Below the pieces are notes generated by a model that worked only from the letters and a program-made list of their open reading frames with translations, was not told where the DNA came from and did no database searches. A stretch of 64,000 nucleotides of DNA from Ostrinia nubilalis (Eukaryota; Arthropoda; Insecta; Lepidoptera; Crambidae): positions 10,230,001 through 10,294,000 of the forward strand of contig NC_087104.1 in NCBI RefSeq assembly GCF_963855985.1, in the 5' to 3' direction. The translations under genes were made by a program, and so were the position numbers. This document shows, one piece after another, positions 27,801 through 37,300 of the stretch (its first letter is position 1; each line of letters begins with the position of its first letter).

Positions 27801-30208
27801 GGGTCGTCGTTGATCTTCGGGTACGAAGCGACGCACATTTCAAAGTACTTTTGTAACTGCACCGCTTGTTTGGAAAGCAGCTCATTGTACGTCTCCAACT
27901 CGGCTATCTTTTCGGTAAGACGACGTGTCGTGCGACCTGTGGAATAAATTATACCCTATAAGGCATGCTGAAATTTTAAGTCTAACAGTCTTTTTCCAAA
28001 CCTTCTAATCGACTAGTTTCGTTTAAGTTGCCACATGAAGAGAGGTGGGGTTTTGTCAACAAAAATACTTGAATTTTTTTAAAATATGAATTAAAAATAG
28101 CTTGGGAAATAATGAGTATCCCATACAAGTTCTCACCATTATTTCTCAAAAATGTCTCCCAGAATAATGATGGTTTAAAGAAAAATAGAACCTGAGAAGT
28201 GAGAACACAATATGTCCGATATACATTTATTGAAAAAATCGTGAAGTATTATGCTGTGACATTACCATGGGATCCTGTAGACTGAAGTGAAGTAACAGAA
28301 CCATGTCTCCGTAGACCACCTCCATTGGAGCTGCTGTCCGAACTTGTTCCATATCCTGATTCAACCTGAAATTTAAATATAGACTATGAAACATCTTAAA
28401 TTCTTTTACAGATTCAAAAGTCAAAACATTATAAAAATGTGACTCAGAATCAAGAAACTTAATCAATAATCTCAATCAAATCAAATCTAAGTCTAGTAAC
28501 AAGTCTGTGGAGTGGTGAGTGTCATACCTTAATTTTTGTGACAATACCTACTTAAATTATTCCCTTACATAGAAAAATCATAAAACTACTTGGTTAAAAT
28601 AAGGATTTACCCTATTACTAGCTTTTGCTCGCGGCTTCACCCGCGTGAAATTTAGTTTGTCACAGATCGTCATAAATTATAGCCTATATCCTATATATGT
28701 ACCCACTGCAAACTCGTTAGCTTTACATCAAATCCTAGTGGTTTTTAAAGCTATCTAAATGTAATTGTCTCAATGTAGCTAACTGTCTTTAAGTTATTAA
28801 ATAAATTTAAAAAAAATATATGTTATTCTGGGTTATAAAAAATTATTATACTGTAAAGTTTCATCAAAATCCGTTCAGTAGTTTTTGCGTGAAAGAGTAA
28901 CAAATATCCAGACATCCCGACATCCAGACATCCAAACTTTCGCATTTATAATATTAGTAGGATTTATTTACGATTTAAGAGGTTAAATCCAAATCTTGTC
29001 ACACATGCCAAGGTAGATCAAATTTATAATGGATGGTGCATCACCTAATGACTGTACAAATGATTTATAATGGCTATTGAAAAGTTCCAACAATATGACT
29101 CAACTTGTTGAGATTAAGCTAAGGTGCATACAATCATGCCACATTTTTTGATTAGATAAGTGATAAGTACTTATCAATAGTATTGTGTAGAGGCACAATA
29201 CAAGCATTTGTGGCTGATAAGTCACTGATATTATCGGATTTGTGTACGCACACATTATAATCATAACATAAAAATGTCTACTAATTGATTTAATATTTGG
29301 ATAGATATAAAATGCTTGTTTAACATTCATTAATTTGATATTAGATGAGGAAACATATTTCAAATTTATCCAGATTAGAATTTGAATCATTTCCCAATAA
29401 CTATATACAATATTAAATCACTTTTTAATAACCAAACAAACTACAACATTGAATCATGCGTAAAATCACATGTACACATAATATTTAGTGATAGATGTGT
29501 ATTGAAACAGACACTGACCTTGGGAACAATCAAATGATAAATCAATCTACTTAAAATAGACAATCAGCAGTCCAATGTTTATCATTGAAGCATATTATTG
29601 TACATTATTGCAATATCAGTATGTTTAACAACAACTGAAATTACTTTGTATTTACTTACTTTGAATGATTCCAATACATCTATCCACTGCTGCTTCTCTT
29701 CAGGATTAGATGCTCGTAGATACCATACACAGTCATTTACAGACACATCAAATCTACAGTCGTCAAATTCATGAGGCTAAAACACAAAAATAATCATTAC
29801 ATTGTACAAAATACTAACTTGTAATATTGTAAATACTTTTAATGATTCATTATGATAAAAAGAGATGCAAGGCCAATCACAAATACCAATTTAAAAAGTG
29901 TTTTAAATCTGTTAGTAAGAGGAAATAAGTCACCACAAGGACATTTTTTATAGCCAGCAAAAACAAAGCCATCTTCTATGCATTCTTACCTTGACTTTAG
30001 CTTTTTTCAGGCATAATGCACCTCGGCATCCAAGATTGCTTTCCAATTCGCTTTTGTAATAGGACAAAGTCGAATCCTTCAGCACGATAAATCTATCCTG
30101 CCACCCGTGAATGTAATTTGTCCATTTACTCAAATACCCCCTAAGCTCGGGGGCACCGCCTTCGTCGGTGTCTGAATTGTCGCTTACAGTGATATTTTCT
30201 TCAGTCAT
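2031..30208 (-). CDS. cert: Ceramide transfer protein (CERT/COL4A3BP family), exons 1-10, 3' end outside window
   Basis: Carries ceramide from ER to Golgi. Exons on the minus strand: 30208-29990, 29776-29660, 28365-28266, 27936-27766, 26955-26805, 25810-25750, 5149-4967, 3396-3290, 2734-2613, 2212-2031; all phases agree and give 471 residues (human CERT is about 600). PH domain is residues about 24-115 with the conserved stretch around [23 protein letters not shown] near residue 135 matches the phosphorylated Ser-rich motif. EFYDAVE (284-290) is a FFAT motif for VAP binding. START begins near 335, with [34 protein letters not shown] and [14 protein letters not shown]. The last ~130 residues of START are not seen and should lie left of base 1. 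ATG 30208 is chosen; the codon 12 bases upstream is GTG. Exons 7 and 10 run into tandem arrays that repeat their own splice donors, so their true 3' ends are uncertain. Confidence 0.93.
2213..2612. other. CERT intron 9
   Basis: AT-rich intron between exons 9 and 10, with acceptor CTCTACAG at 2213-2220 and donor GTGAGT at 2612. Nothing else recognised. Confidence 0.6.
2938..2995 (-). repeat. Stray copy of an array A unit in CERT intron 8
   Basis: One lone unit of the array A sequence (GGGTACTCGGCTTTGGTGG, then GTGGTAACCACGTCACTC) sits upstream of exon 9, about 900 bp from the array and separated from it by two exons. Confidence 0.7.
3075..3204 (-). repeat. 130-bp dispersed repeat, inverted single copy
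   Basis: Reverse complement of the 130-bp unit found twice in tandem at 7801-8060, running from GTCTAGACAAAG to GTCTAGGGGGGC. It lies in CERT intron 8. Confidence 0.75.
3447..3940 (+). mobile_element. RTE-clade LINE, 3' end of ORF and tail
   Basis: Degenerate C-terminus of an RTE-type reverse-transcriptase ORF, with [23 protein letters not shown] text, [28 protein letters not shown] and the 3' tail GGGGGAGGCCTATGTTC. It lies in CERT intron 7 just past the distal end of array B. The 5' part is missing and a frame break lies near 3590. Confidence 0.85.
3991..5095 (-). repeat. Tandem array B: CERT exon 7 tail plus splice donor, about 138-bp units, 8 donors
   Basis: Units start at 3991, 4128, 4265, 4403, 4544, 4682, 4827 and 4965, giving steps of 137, 137, 138, 141, 138, 145 and 138. 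On the minus strand each is about 121 bases of exon 7 ending GGCCTGAG, then GTGAGTTTAATGAACAG (17-base GT...AG stub), then exon text again (CTCCGACAAGATGGAGGAG, in the exon CTTCGACAAGATGGAGGAG). The most distal donor reads GTAAGA and all others GTGAGT. Steps of 137 and 145 break the frame, so full read-through is not coding. Confidence 0.92.
5150..6197. other. CERT intron 6, unique AT-rich part
   Basis: Start of the 20.6-kb intron. I see no exon or clear repeat here. Confidence 0.5.
6198..6344. mobile_element. Short MITE with TAACGCCCGTATTCACAAAC ends
   Basis: Inverted ends TAACGCCCGTATTCACAAAC and GTTTGTGAATACGGGCGTTA enclose about 110 bp with no coding content. Confidence 0.8.
6797..7045 (+). 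mobile_element. Lep1/MINE-type non-autonomous Helitron
   Basis: Begins TCCCAACTAATATTATAAA and ends GGCGGAAAGCTAG before T, the TC...CTRR ends of Helitrons. It carries a (CTGT)n tract at 6831-6862. Almost identical to the inverted copy at 46508-46773. Confidence 0.8.
7303..7536. mobile_element. hAT MITE with perfect 8-bp target duplication
   Basis: Ends CAGCGGTTCCCAAA and TTTGGGAAAGACTG are imperfect hAT inverted repeats. CTTTAAAA at 7295-7302 is repeated exactly at 7537-7544. Confidence 0.85.
7722..8140. mobile_element. MITE carrying a tandem 130-bp insert
   Basis: Outer inverted ends CAGTCGGTGCCTGATG (7724) and CAGGCACTGACTG (8128), then GGAGCGGCACGGGAGGG and its complement. Inside is the duplicated 130-bp block at 7801-8060. 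Confidence 0.7.
7801..8060 (+). repeat. Two tandem copies of a 130-bp repeat
   Basis: Copies 7801-7930 and 7931-8060 start CCCCCCTAGACAAAACGC and end TTGTCTAxACCCA; they differ at a handful of bases. An inverted copy is at 3075-3204 and a decayed relative near 30530-30640. Confidence 0.85.
8189..8364. mobile_element. MITE with AGTAGGCGCACACCG ends
   Basis: Ends AGTAGGCGCACACCGTTGAT and its complement. A partial relative lies at 41327-41408 between FCP1 and mRpS17. Confidence 0.75.
8931..9300. repeat. Dispersed repeat led by GTGAGTCAGTCA microsatellite
   Basis: A short GTCAGT/GTGA tandem tract at 8935-8965 precedes text of the kind found in lepidopteran Helitron/SINE families (TTGACCCGTTATAATTC). 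Limits are approximate. Confidence 0.4.
9871..10234. mobile_element. MITE with 120-bp inverted ends
   Basis: Left arm 9871-9992 matches the complement of 10111-10234 almost base for base (starts TAGACTAAGAGCTAGTGAAC). Flanking TCA on both sides suggests a 3-bp target duplication. Confidence 0.85.
10240..12990. other. CERT intron 6, mostly unique sequence
   Basis: No exon seen. The part at 11020-11190 is richer in GC and CpG than its surroundings and holds TATCGATA (near 11143), the DRE core-promoter motif of flies; see findings. Confidence 0.4.
12998..13072 (-). mobile_element. RTE-clade LINE tail fragment
   Basis: Complement of the RTE 3' tail: TTTCAGCCATAGGACGTCC, TGCTGAACATAGGCCTCCCC. 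Only the tail remains. Confidence 0.75.
13840..13940 (+). mobile_element. LINE 3' tail
   Basis: AATAAATATTTGAATTTGAA is a tail seen on many lepidopteran non-LTR elements. The upstream limit is unclear; 13073-13839 and 13941-14734 show no gene. Confidence 0.45.
14738..14830 (+). mobile_element. Helitron 5'-end fragment
   Basis: TTACTAATATTATAAACGCG resembles the Lep1-type 5' end; no 3' end follows. Confidence 0.45.
15083..15345 (+). mobile_element. Diverged Lep1-type Helitron
   Basis: ATACTAATATTATAAAGCTG at the left and CACGCGGACAAAGTCGCGGG at the right match the ends of this family. A 26-bp piece (TATTATAAAGCTGAAG...) is duplicated at the left end. Confidence 0.6.
16466..16580 (-). mobile_element. 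RTE-clade LINE tail fragment
   Basis: CATCATCATCATTTCAGCCA followed by the complement of the RTE end and a short piece of ORF 3' end. 15346-16465 has no gene. Confidence 0.75.
16581..20250. other. CERT intron 6, unique AT-rich part
   Basis: No homology recognised. An open frame at 17416-17565 (plus) begins [17 protein letters not shown] and meets GTAAAA after AAAATGGCGGCTGTCAG; it has no supporting partner exon and is not called. Confidence 0.4.
20264..20299 (-). CDS. Candidate alternative first coding exon inside CERT intron 6
   Basis: On the minus strand an ATG opens [12 protein letters not shown] (12 codons) and ends at CAG followed by GTATGC, a reasonable donor in phase 0. CERT exon 7 also starts in phase 0, so it could head a short CERT form lacking the PH domain. 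The DNA just upstream (20440-20520) is CpG-rich (ACCGCCGAAAGGCGCGGTC), like a promoter. FKIFKK also resembles arrestin N-termini, so a nested gene is possible, but no other arrestin exon was found. Confidence 0.3.
21800..23565 (+). mobile_element. Degenerate R1/Jockey-group LINE (gag, endonuclease, start of RT)
   Basis: Reading across several frames gives a CCHC zinc knuckle ([15 protein letters not shown], near 22160-22205), an endonuclease piece (GGDVNA.NQWWGS near 22810; [10 protein letters not shown] near 23000) and the RT lead-in [11 protein letters not shown] near 23385 with [14 protein letters not shown] near 23515. Frameshifts and stops break every ORF. The rest of RT is missing. Confidence 0.75.
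23640..24060 (+). mobile_element. Degenerate RTE-clade LINE 3' end
   Basis: [25 protein letters not shown] text at 23750-23820, then [13 protein letters not shown] and GGGGGAGGCCTGG near 24028. In-frame stops (for example TAG after AKI at 23830) show it is dead. Confidence 0.75.
25811..26629. other. CERT intron 5
   Basis: AT-rich intron, nothing recognised outside the decayed copies near exon 5. Confidence 0.5.
26630..26800 (-). repeat. Decayed tandem duplicates of CERT exon 5 donor side
   Basis: Just past the exon 5 donor (26804) lie two worn copies of exon 5 text: GAGAGTTGCGCCGCACGTC (26637) against exon GAGCGTTGCGCCGCACGTG (26879), and GCATGTACGTACAGCT / AATGCTGGAGCGTG (26703-26744) against exon ACATGTACAGCT / CAGTGCTGGAGCGTG. 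TGGGCCATAAGxGCG with xACAGTGT recurs between them (about 100-bp period). Confidence 0.65.
26956..27765. other. CERT intron 4
   Basis: No exon or clear repeat. At its 5' end two donor-like sites, GTAAGT (27765) and GTAAGC (27754), lie 11 bases apart. Confidence 0.5.
28618..28962 (-). mobile_element. Lep1-type Helitron in CERT intron 2
   Basis: Complement runs from TCCTACTAATATTATAAATG to GAGCAAAAGCTAG before T, with the family's internal CGGATTTTGATGAAAC text. Confidence 0.75.
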
Positions 30209-31308
30209 CTTTAGAAACACTTTACATTAAACGCAGATCGAAAAGAAAACGAAAACAAATTAATTTGTAGTTTAATCAAAGCAAACTCGTTACTCCACGA
30301 AAAAACTGTTTTGTTGTGCTGCTCTGCTGTAGACTGTAGTGATGTGATGCAATCGCCAAAGTAAAAATGTCGACATAGTAGATTCGATAGTTTAATGCTA
30401 CTATGAATTTCGATTATTTATAACAATATTAGAAAATGGTTTAATACAAAAAAAAAACAAGAGTGAATAGATATTTTCAGAACAGAATTATAAAATATGT
30501 CACGTTTTGTAATTTGTCCGGCTCTAGGTCTAGATAAGTGTCACTTTTTGATCGAATCCGTTGAAATCCTTTAAAAAACAAATGTCGAATTTCGACCATC
30601 TTTCTACATGAAAACTGTCACATTGGGCATTTTTCTGTATAATTTGTGAAATCTAAATTACTATACTATCCCCTTTACTAATAAAAAGTTACACAGTTGT
30701 TGAACTATTTTAAACCTATAATGAAAAATCTGAATAAAGGGTCTGATTTACATATTAAGCGGTATGGCAGACATTTTCCTACATCTAAAGGCCTTTTGAA
30801 ATATGTATTGGTTATGGCTATTGGAGCGGGTACCACTTTCCATACATTGTTGCCCATCATCCTTTGCCCCAAGAAAATAAGCAAGCAATCGATAAAATAA
30901 TAGTAATACTTACGTACAACACTACTCTACCGCTGTCTTCTTGTAATGTCACGAGTGTCACAGATATTATATTAAAAACACAGACAGTTTTGCAATATCA
31001 CATGATTTTGGGATAATTAATGTGCAGTGTTTTTAGAGATCATATTTATTTAATGTCGCTAATTGAATTTTGTTTATTTGTGAGTAATATAATTAAAACT
31101 CAAAAATAGTAATTTTATGTTTAATGTTATAAATAACGATATCTACAGTGTATCCGAATACATTCAATATTTTTGACGTTATCCTAACCTTATTTCCGGT
31201 TGGAAATTGCTTCGCGCTTATTGATTGTCCTATTCTTGAATTCTCATTGGTAGATACTAACAAACCGCCAAAAATACTCGAATCCAGCCAATAAAAGATG
31301 GCCATTTA
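30209..31308. promoter_or_regulatory. Head-to-head region between CERT and FCP1
   Basis: The two start codons are 1.1 kb apart on opposite strands, so both promoters lie here. No TATA box stands out. A worn piece of the 130-bp repeat is at 30530-30640 and a micro-ORF at 30721-30900. Confidence 0.5.
30721..30900 (+). CDS. Possible 59-residue single-pass membrane micro-protein
   Basis: ATG 30721 opens a 59-codon frame ending TAA. A basic N-terminus (HIKRYGRHFPTSKG) precedes one likely membrane span, LLKYVLVMAIGAGTTFHTLL, and a basic tail (CPKKISKQSIK). This is the layout of small inner-mitochondrial-membrane proteins, but I do not recognise the family. Upstream codons in the same frame include TTG, not ATG. 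It could be a chance ORF. Confidence 0.35.
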   Translation: MKNLNKGSDLHIKRYGRHFPTSKGLLKYVLVMAIGAGTTFHTLLPIILCPKKISKQSIK

Positions 31309-34300
31309 ATGACCAAAGGCCAATATCCGTTCAAGATGGCCGACAAAACTATACCTATTTTTGTTCCATCCGAAAAGCCTGTAAAAGTGATAAAGTGGAA
31401 AGTAAAACAAGGTGCTTTTGTCTCGCAAGGTCAGATTTTATTTTTATACAATGATTCGTCAGGCAGCAACACGGATTTGAAAAAATACAAAGCGGCGCGT
31501 GCTGGTACCCTATCGTCGATCAAGGTGAAGGAAGGAGACATTTCAGAGCCTGGGTAAGTGACGTCACATTAAAAGCTTGTAGATTATTTAAAATAATTAA
31601 TCCTGTCAAATTTTATTTACATTTGAGCCACATTTTTGTAAAGAATCGTTAATTGTATACCCTACACATTGTCATAGTACCTACGTCATACGTACGCATC
31701 TACAATTTGCGCGGCAAAATTGATTGACGCGTGTAATCACCTATTTTTTGGCGCGCAATAACAAATCTATGCTAAATTGCTGAAGAAACTTATTCATTTG
31801 CTTGCCAAAACTTTTTATTAAATCTAAATTCGGCAATTGACACACCTTTACAACTGAGATGTCTGTAAAAAAAGTTTGAAGGTATAATTTTGCTGTTTTG
31901 CAGATCCATAGTAGCTGAGTTAGAAGCATGTCTGCATTCTACTGTGATGAAGGAGATGTGTGCAGAATGTGGGGCAGATCTGCGGAGCGACGACGGCCCC
32001 AATCGAGACGTGGCTGTAGTACCCATGGTTCACTCAATACCTGAACTGAAGGTAAGAAAGAAAAGAACACATTTTATACGTAATTTACCTACCTTTCTAA
32101 TTTCTAGTCTAATTGAAAGTCACTTTCATAAAAAAATATGTTTAGCATACAACTTAATTTTAATTAAACCATTATTTATTTATTTATTTGATCACCAACA
32201 AGGTTACAAGTATGTCCCAAATCTGCTAGTGTATTTGCCTACTATTCAATATTCTACTATTTATTTAAATTAAGATTTATGGATCTTTTTGGGCCTGGAA
32301 CTGGAAATTGTATTTACTTTTGATATTGTAAAACTCTTCAAATTACCAGGTTTCCGAAGAATTGGCTCAAAAACTTGGCCGTGAAGATGCTGAACGCCTA
32401 CTTAAGGACAAGAAACTAGTGCTGCTTGTTGATTTGGATCAGACATTGGTGCACACCACCAATGACAATGTTCCACCAAACTTGAAGGTAAACAAAAAAA
32501 ATCCTATAAAGAAAATTATTTTATGTCATGTACTTTATTTAAATATGGACTTAATAACACCAATGGCTATAAACTAAATAAGCTTAAATTCAACATAAAC
32601 AATTCATAAAGACCATCTATGCCTTGTCTAGCATAAAAAAAAAAGAAAATATCTCATAATCATAATCATAACACATTTAAGTTTTTAAAGAATCAATTTA
32701 GTAATGGGTACTTAATCAAATCTTTTTTCAGGGTGTCCTACATTTTTTCTTACGTGGGCCTGGCAGCCCTGGTCGCTGGTGTCACACCAGACTAAGGCCA
32801 GGAACAAAGGAATTCCTGGAGTCTGCGGCTAAAAACTACGAACTCCATGTGTGCACATTCGGAGCAAGACAGTATGCTCATGCTGTTGCTGACCTTCTGG
32901 ACCCTGAGAAGAAGTTCTTTTCTCATAGAATATTATCAAGGGATGAATGCTTTGATGCTAGAACAAAAGCTGCTAATTTAAAGTGAGTATAATTAACTGG
33001 TAAACCAATAAATATGTGATGATTTGGCTTTATTTAATCACTTTTTATGTTAATTTATGGAAAACTGCTGTAAAATCTAACTGTCAGCTAAAATAACAAT
33101 GATCTAATTAGAATGTTGTGAAATTATGTTCATCTATCATGGCTATAAGCAATACAATATTTTTGTGTCATTTCTTCAACATCAGCAATTTTTTGGAAAA
33201 CAACAAAATAATAGTGTAATGTGATCTTGGGAAATAAGTGACACCAAAGTAGTCAAAAAGTTCGCAACGCGTCTTTGTTACAATTGAAAATTGCTGTCAA
33301 CTTTTAGACCACTTTGGGTGTCGAACTATTTGACGCGGACTGTACCAGACTATCATTATCGGCCCATTTGCCTGGATAACTTGGCAGTTATTTTCATCTA
33401 CATTTCTCTTTCCCCCAGAGCGCTGTTTCCATGCGGCGACAACATGGTCTGCATAATAGACGACAGAGAAGACGTGTGGCGCCACGCCACCAACCTTATA
33501 CACGTGCGGCCCTACTCTTTCTTCCAGTCCACGGGCGATATCAACGCGCCACCGCCTTTACCAGGTACTCAATTGATGTTATTCCTCACTTTCTCTGCTT
33601 GTTCTCTGGTAGAGAATTCCTATTTGCATTAGGTCCGCCATTTGAAAGCATTAGTTGGATTAAGATACCGGTTACATTATAAACTTTGTGTAACATCACA
33701 ATAATCCAAAGATTATAAATAGTCCTGCTGAAGACTTTCTTTTGTTAAGCCTTGCAAGAAAGACAGATACGAGGACAACATTATTTCTTGTATAGTTGTT
33801 GCAATTCACAAAGGCGAGTGAGCTTTACATGTGTGTTGGGTTGCTACTGTTCGTTTTCCAGTTTTGATAGACATTAAAACACACAGTAAAGCTCACTCGC
33901 CTTCATAAGTTGCAAGAACTATAACAAGTCTAGCCTTCTTCATGATACTAATGTGTTTTTTTGTTTGAAACAGAAGAGAAATCGAAACTCCCTAGTGGTA
34001 AAAACGGCGCACAAGCATCAACCGCGAACCTACCCACCTTAGACGAAGAAACGGAACAAAAAGATAGTGAAAAAGATAAAACAAAAGATAGTGAAACCAG
34101 TGAGGACAAATCTGTTCCTGAAACCAGTGAGAAAGAAAGCGAAAAGGGAACAGAAAAAGAAGAAAAGGCCAGTGAAGAAGAGAAGATGGAAGAAAGTTCA
34201 GAGCCTCAGTGGGTTGAGACTTCAGATGGGCAGATAGAAGTTGAAGATCCGGACGATTACTTAATTTATTTAGATGATATACTTAAAAGAATACACAAGT

Positions 34301-37300
34301 GAGTATCTTATCACAAGCTCTTGACAAACTAAAACCCATACGAGTACATATGAATTTCTGATCTAAAATAAATGCGCGGCGTGACCCTGTTAATTTTTCT
34401 GAACAGCTACAATAGGTCTTTATTGTAATATGAACTAACTTATTTGAAGTGTCCTTTAAGTTTTAACAAGACTAGGTATAGATCGTTTCATCCACGAAGA
34501 CGCGCCCTACCATTCTTCCGCTAATGTTTGAGTGTTATCGCCGATAACACGTGCGTGCCGATAAGTTATCGGTACACGCTAAATTATCTATGAGTGCACA
34601 CGCACAGTACAATAATGACGCTCGGATCAAACTCCCCGCACCCCGCGCTTCCCTCGACCAAAAATTGGTGAGACACGTCTTCGTTGATGAAACGATCTAT
34701 AACTTATTTATACACCTAACACCAACTTTCTTTCCAGACATTTCTACGACCTCTACGAGGAAACAAAGAGCAATCAGATACCGGATTTAAAATGCATCAT
34801 CCCCGAAGTAAAAAGCCAAGTCTTGGCTGGTGCTAGCTTGGTGTTCAGTGGTCTCGTGCCCACGCACCAGCGGCTGGAAACCTCGCGGGCTTACCAGGTA
34901 GCCAGGAGTTTGGGCGCGGAGGTCACGCAGGACTACACGGAGAATACCACGCATCTGGTTGCAGTGAGAGCAGGTACATATTAATTGCTATCGTCATAGA
35001 ATAGAATACTCAGTAATTTGTAATTCATTATTCAAAATCAAAATTAAAAATATTTATTCAATTTTGACCAGTATTTTGGCACTTATGAACGTTAAAGATA
35101 ATACGATTAATCTATGAGTTGTTGTTCTTCGTAAAGTGATATGAACTATGTTGAATGATTTGAAAGTACAGTACATCTGTTATGATAGTGGGGTCTCAGC
35201 GCGAGGTGCGCGTTTATCTAGAACTAGCTTTCCGGGGTTTTCCCGGAAATAATTCGACTTTTTCTCCCTTGACCCATCTCATCCTGACCACGTCCTGACC
35301 CTTTCCGCATTTTGGAGAAATTACGGCCACACTTGAGCAATGGTGTCCCATTAGTGCGGCGCTGGAGCGTCATTAGTAAGTGACAAGCAGCGCAGTGTCG
35401 CTCGAATGCTACACGATCCGATCCTAAAGCTTCATAATATTTTGTAGTAACGTAGTTAATTTATTTCTATATTCTCCGTTCCCCAGGAACAGCAAAAGTG
35501 AACGCGAGCCGGCGCTCTCACCGGGCGACGAAGCTGCACGTGGTGACGCCGGCCTGGCTGTGGGCGTGCGCCGAGCGCTGGGAGCACGTCGACGAGCGGC
35601 TGTTCCCGCTGCAGCGCGCCGCGCAGGTACCGTGCCGGCGCCGGCTCCGGCCGAGTGCACGCGAGCCGGCGCTCCCACCGGCCGGCGGAGCACGTGGGGA
35701 CGCCGGCCTGGCTGTGGGCGTGCGCCGAGCGCTGGGAGCACGTCGACGAGCGGCTGTTCCCGCTGCAGCGCGCCGCGCAGGTACCGTGCCGGCGCCGGCT
35801 CCGGCCGAGTGCACGCGAGCCGGCGCTCCCACCGGCCGGCGGAGCACGTGGGGACGCCGGCCTGGCTGTGGGCGTGCGCCGAGCGCTGGGAGCACGTCGA
35901 CGAGCGGCTGTTCCCGCTGCAGCGCGCCGCGCAGGTACCGTGCCGGCGCCGGCTCCGGCCGAGTGCACGCGAGCCGGCGCTCCCACCGGCCGGCGGAGCA
36001 CGTGGGGACGCCGGCCTGGCTGTGGGCGTGCGCCGAGCGCTGGGAGCACGTCGACGAGCGGCTGTTCCCGCTGCAGCGCGCCGCGCAGGTACCGTGCCGG
36101 CGCCGGCTCCGGCCGAGTGCACGCGAGCCGGCGCTCCCACCGGCCGGCGGAGCACGTGGGGACGCCGGCCTGGCTGTGGGCGTGCGCCGAGCGCTGGGAG
36201 CACGTCGACGAGCGGCTGTTCCCGCTGCAGCGCGCCGCGCAGGTACCGTGCCGGCGCCGGCTCCGGCCGAGTGCACGCGAGCCGGCGCTCCCACCGGCCG
36301 GCGGAGCACGTGGGGACGCCGGCCTGGCTGTGGGCGTGCGCCGAGCGCTGGGAGCACGTCGACGAGCGGCTGTTCCCGCTGCAGCGCGCCGCGCAGGTAC
36401 CGTGCCGGCGCCGGCTCCGGCCGAGTGCACGCGAGCCGGCGCTCCCACCGGCCGGCGGAGCACGTGGGGACGCCGGCCTGGCTGTGGGCGTGCGCCGAGC
36501 GCTGGGAGCACGTCGACGAGCGGCTGTTCCCGCTGCAGCGCGCCGCGCAGGTACCGTGCCGGCGCCGGCTCCGGCCGAGTGCACGCGAGCCGGCGCTCCC
36601 ACCGGCCGGCGGAGCACGTGGGGACGCCGGCCTGGCTGTGGGCGTGCGCCGAGCGCTGGGAGCACGTCGACGAGCGGCTGTTCCCGCTGCAGCGCGCCGC
36701 GCAGGTACCGTGCCGGCGCCGGCTCCGGCCGAGTGCACGCGAGCCGGCGCTCCCACCGGCCGGCGGAGCACGTGGGGACGCCGGCCTGGCTGTGGGCGTG
36801 CGCCGAGCGCTGGGAGCACGTCGACGAGCGGCTGTTCCCGCTGCAGCGCGCCGCGCAGGTACCGTGCCGGCGCCGGCTCCGGCCGAGTGCACGCGAGCCG
36901 GCGCTCCCACCGGCCGGCGGAGCACGTGGGGACGCCGGCCTGGCTGTGGGCGTGCGCCGAGCGCTGGGAGCACGTCGACGAGCGGCTGTTCCCGCTGCAG
37001 CGCGCCGCGCAGGTACCGTGCCGGCGCCGGCTCCGGCCGAGTGCACGCGAGCCGGCGCTCCCACCGGCCGGCGGAGCACGTGGGGACGCCGGCCTGGCTG
37101 TGGGCGTGCGCCGAGCGCTGGGAGCACGTCGACGAGCGGCTGTTCCCGCTGCAGCGCGCCGCGCAGGTACCGTGCCGGCGCCGGCTCCGGCCGAGTGCAC
37201 GCGAGCCGGCGCTCCCACCGGCCGGCGGAGCACGTGGGGACGCCGGCCTGGCTGTGGGCGTGCGCCGAGCGCTGGGAGCACGTCGACGAGCGGCTGTTCC

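Noticed and set aside
31790..32026. Minus-strand frame over FCP1 exon 2
   Set aside because: Antisense shadow of a well-supported FCP1 exon; no homology.
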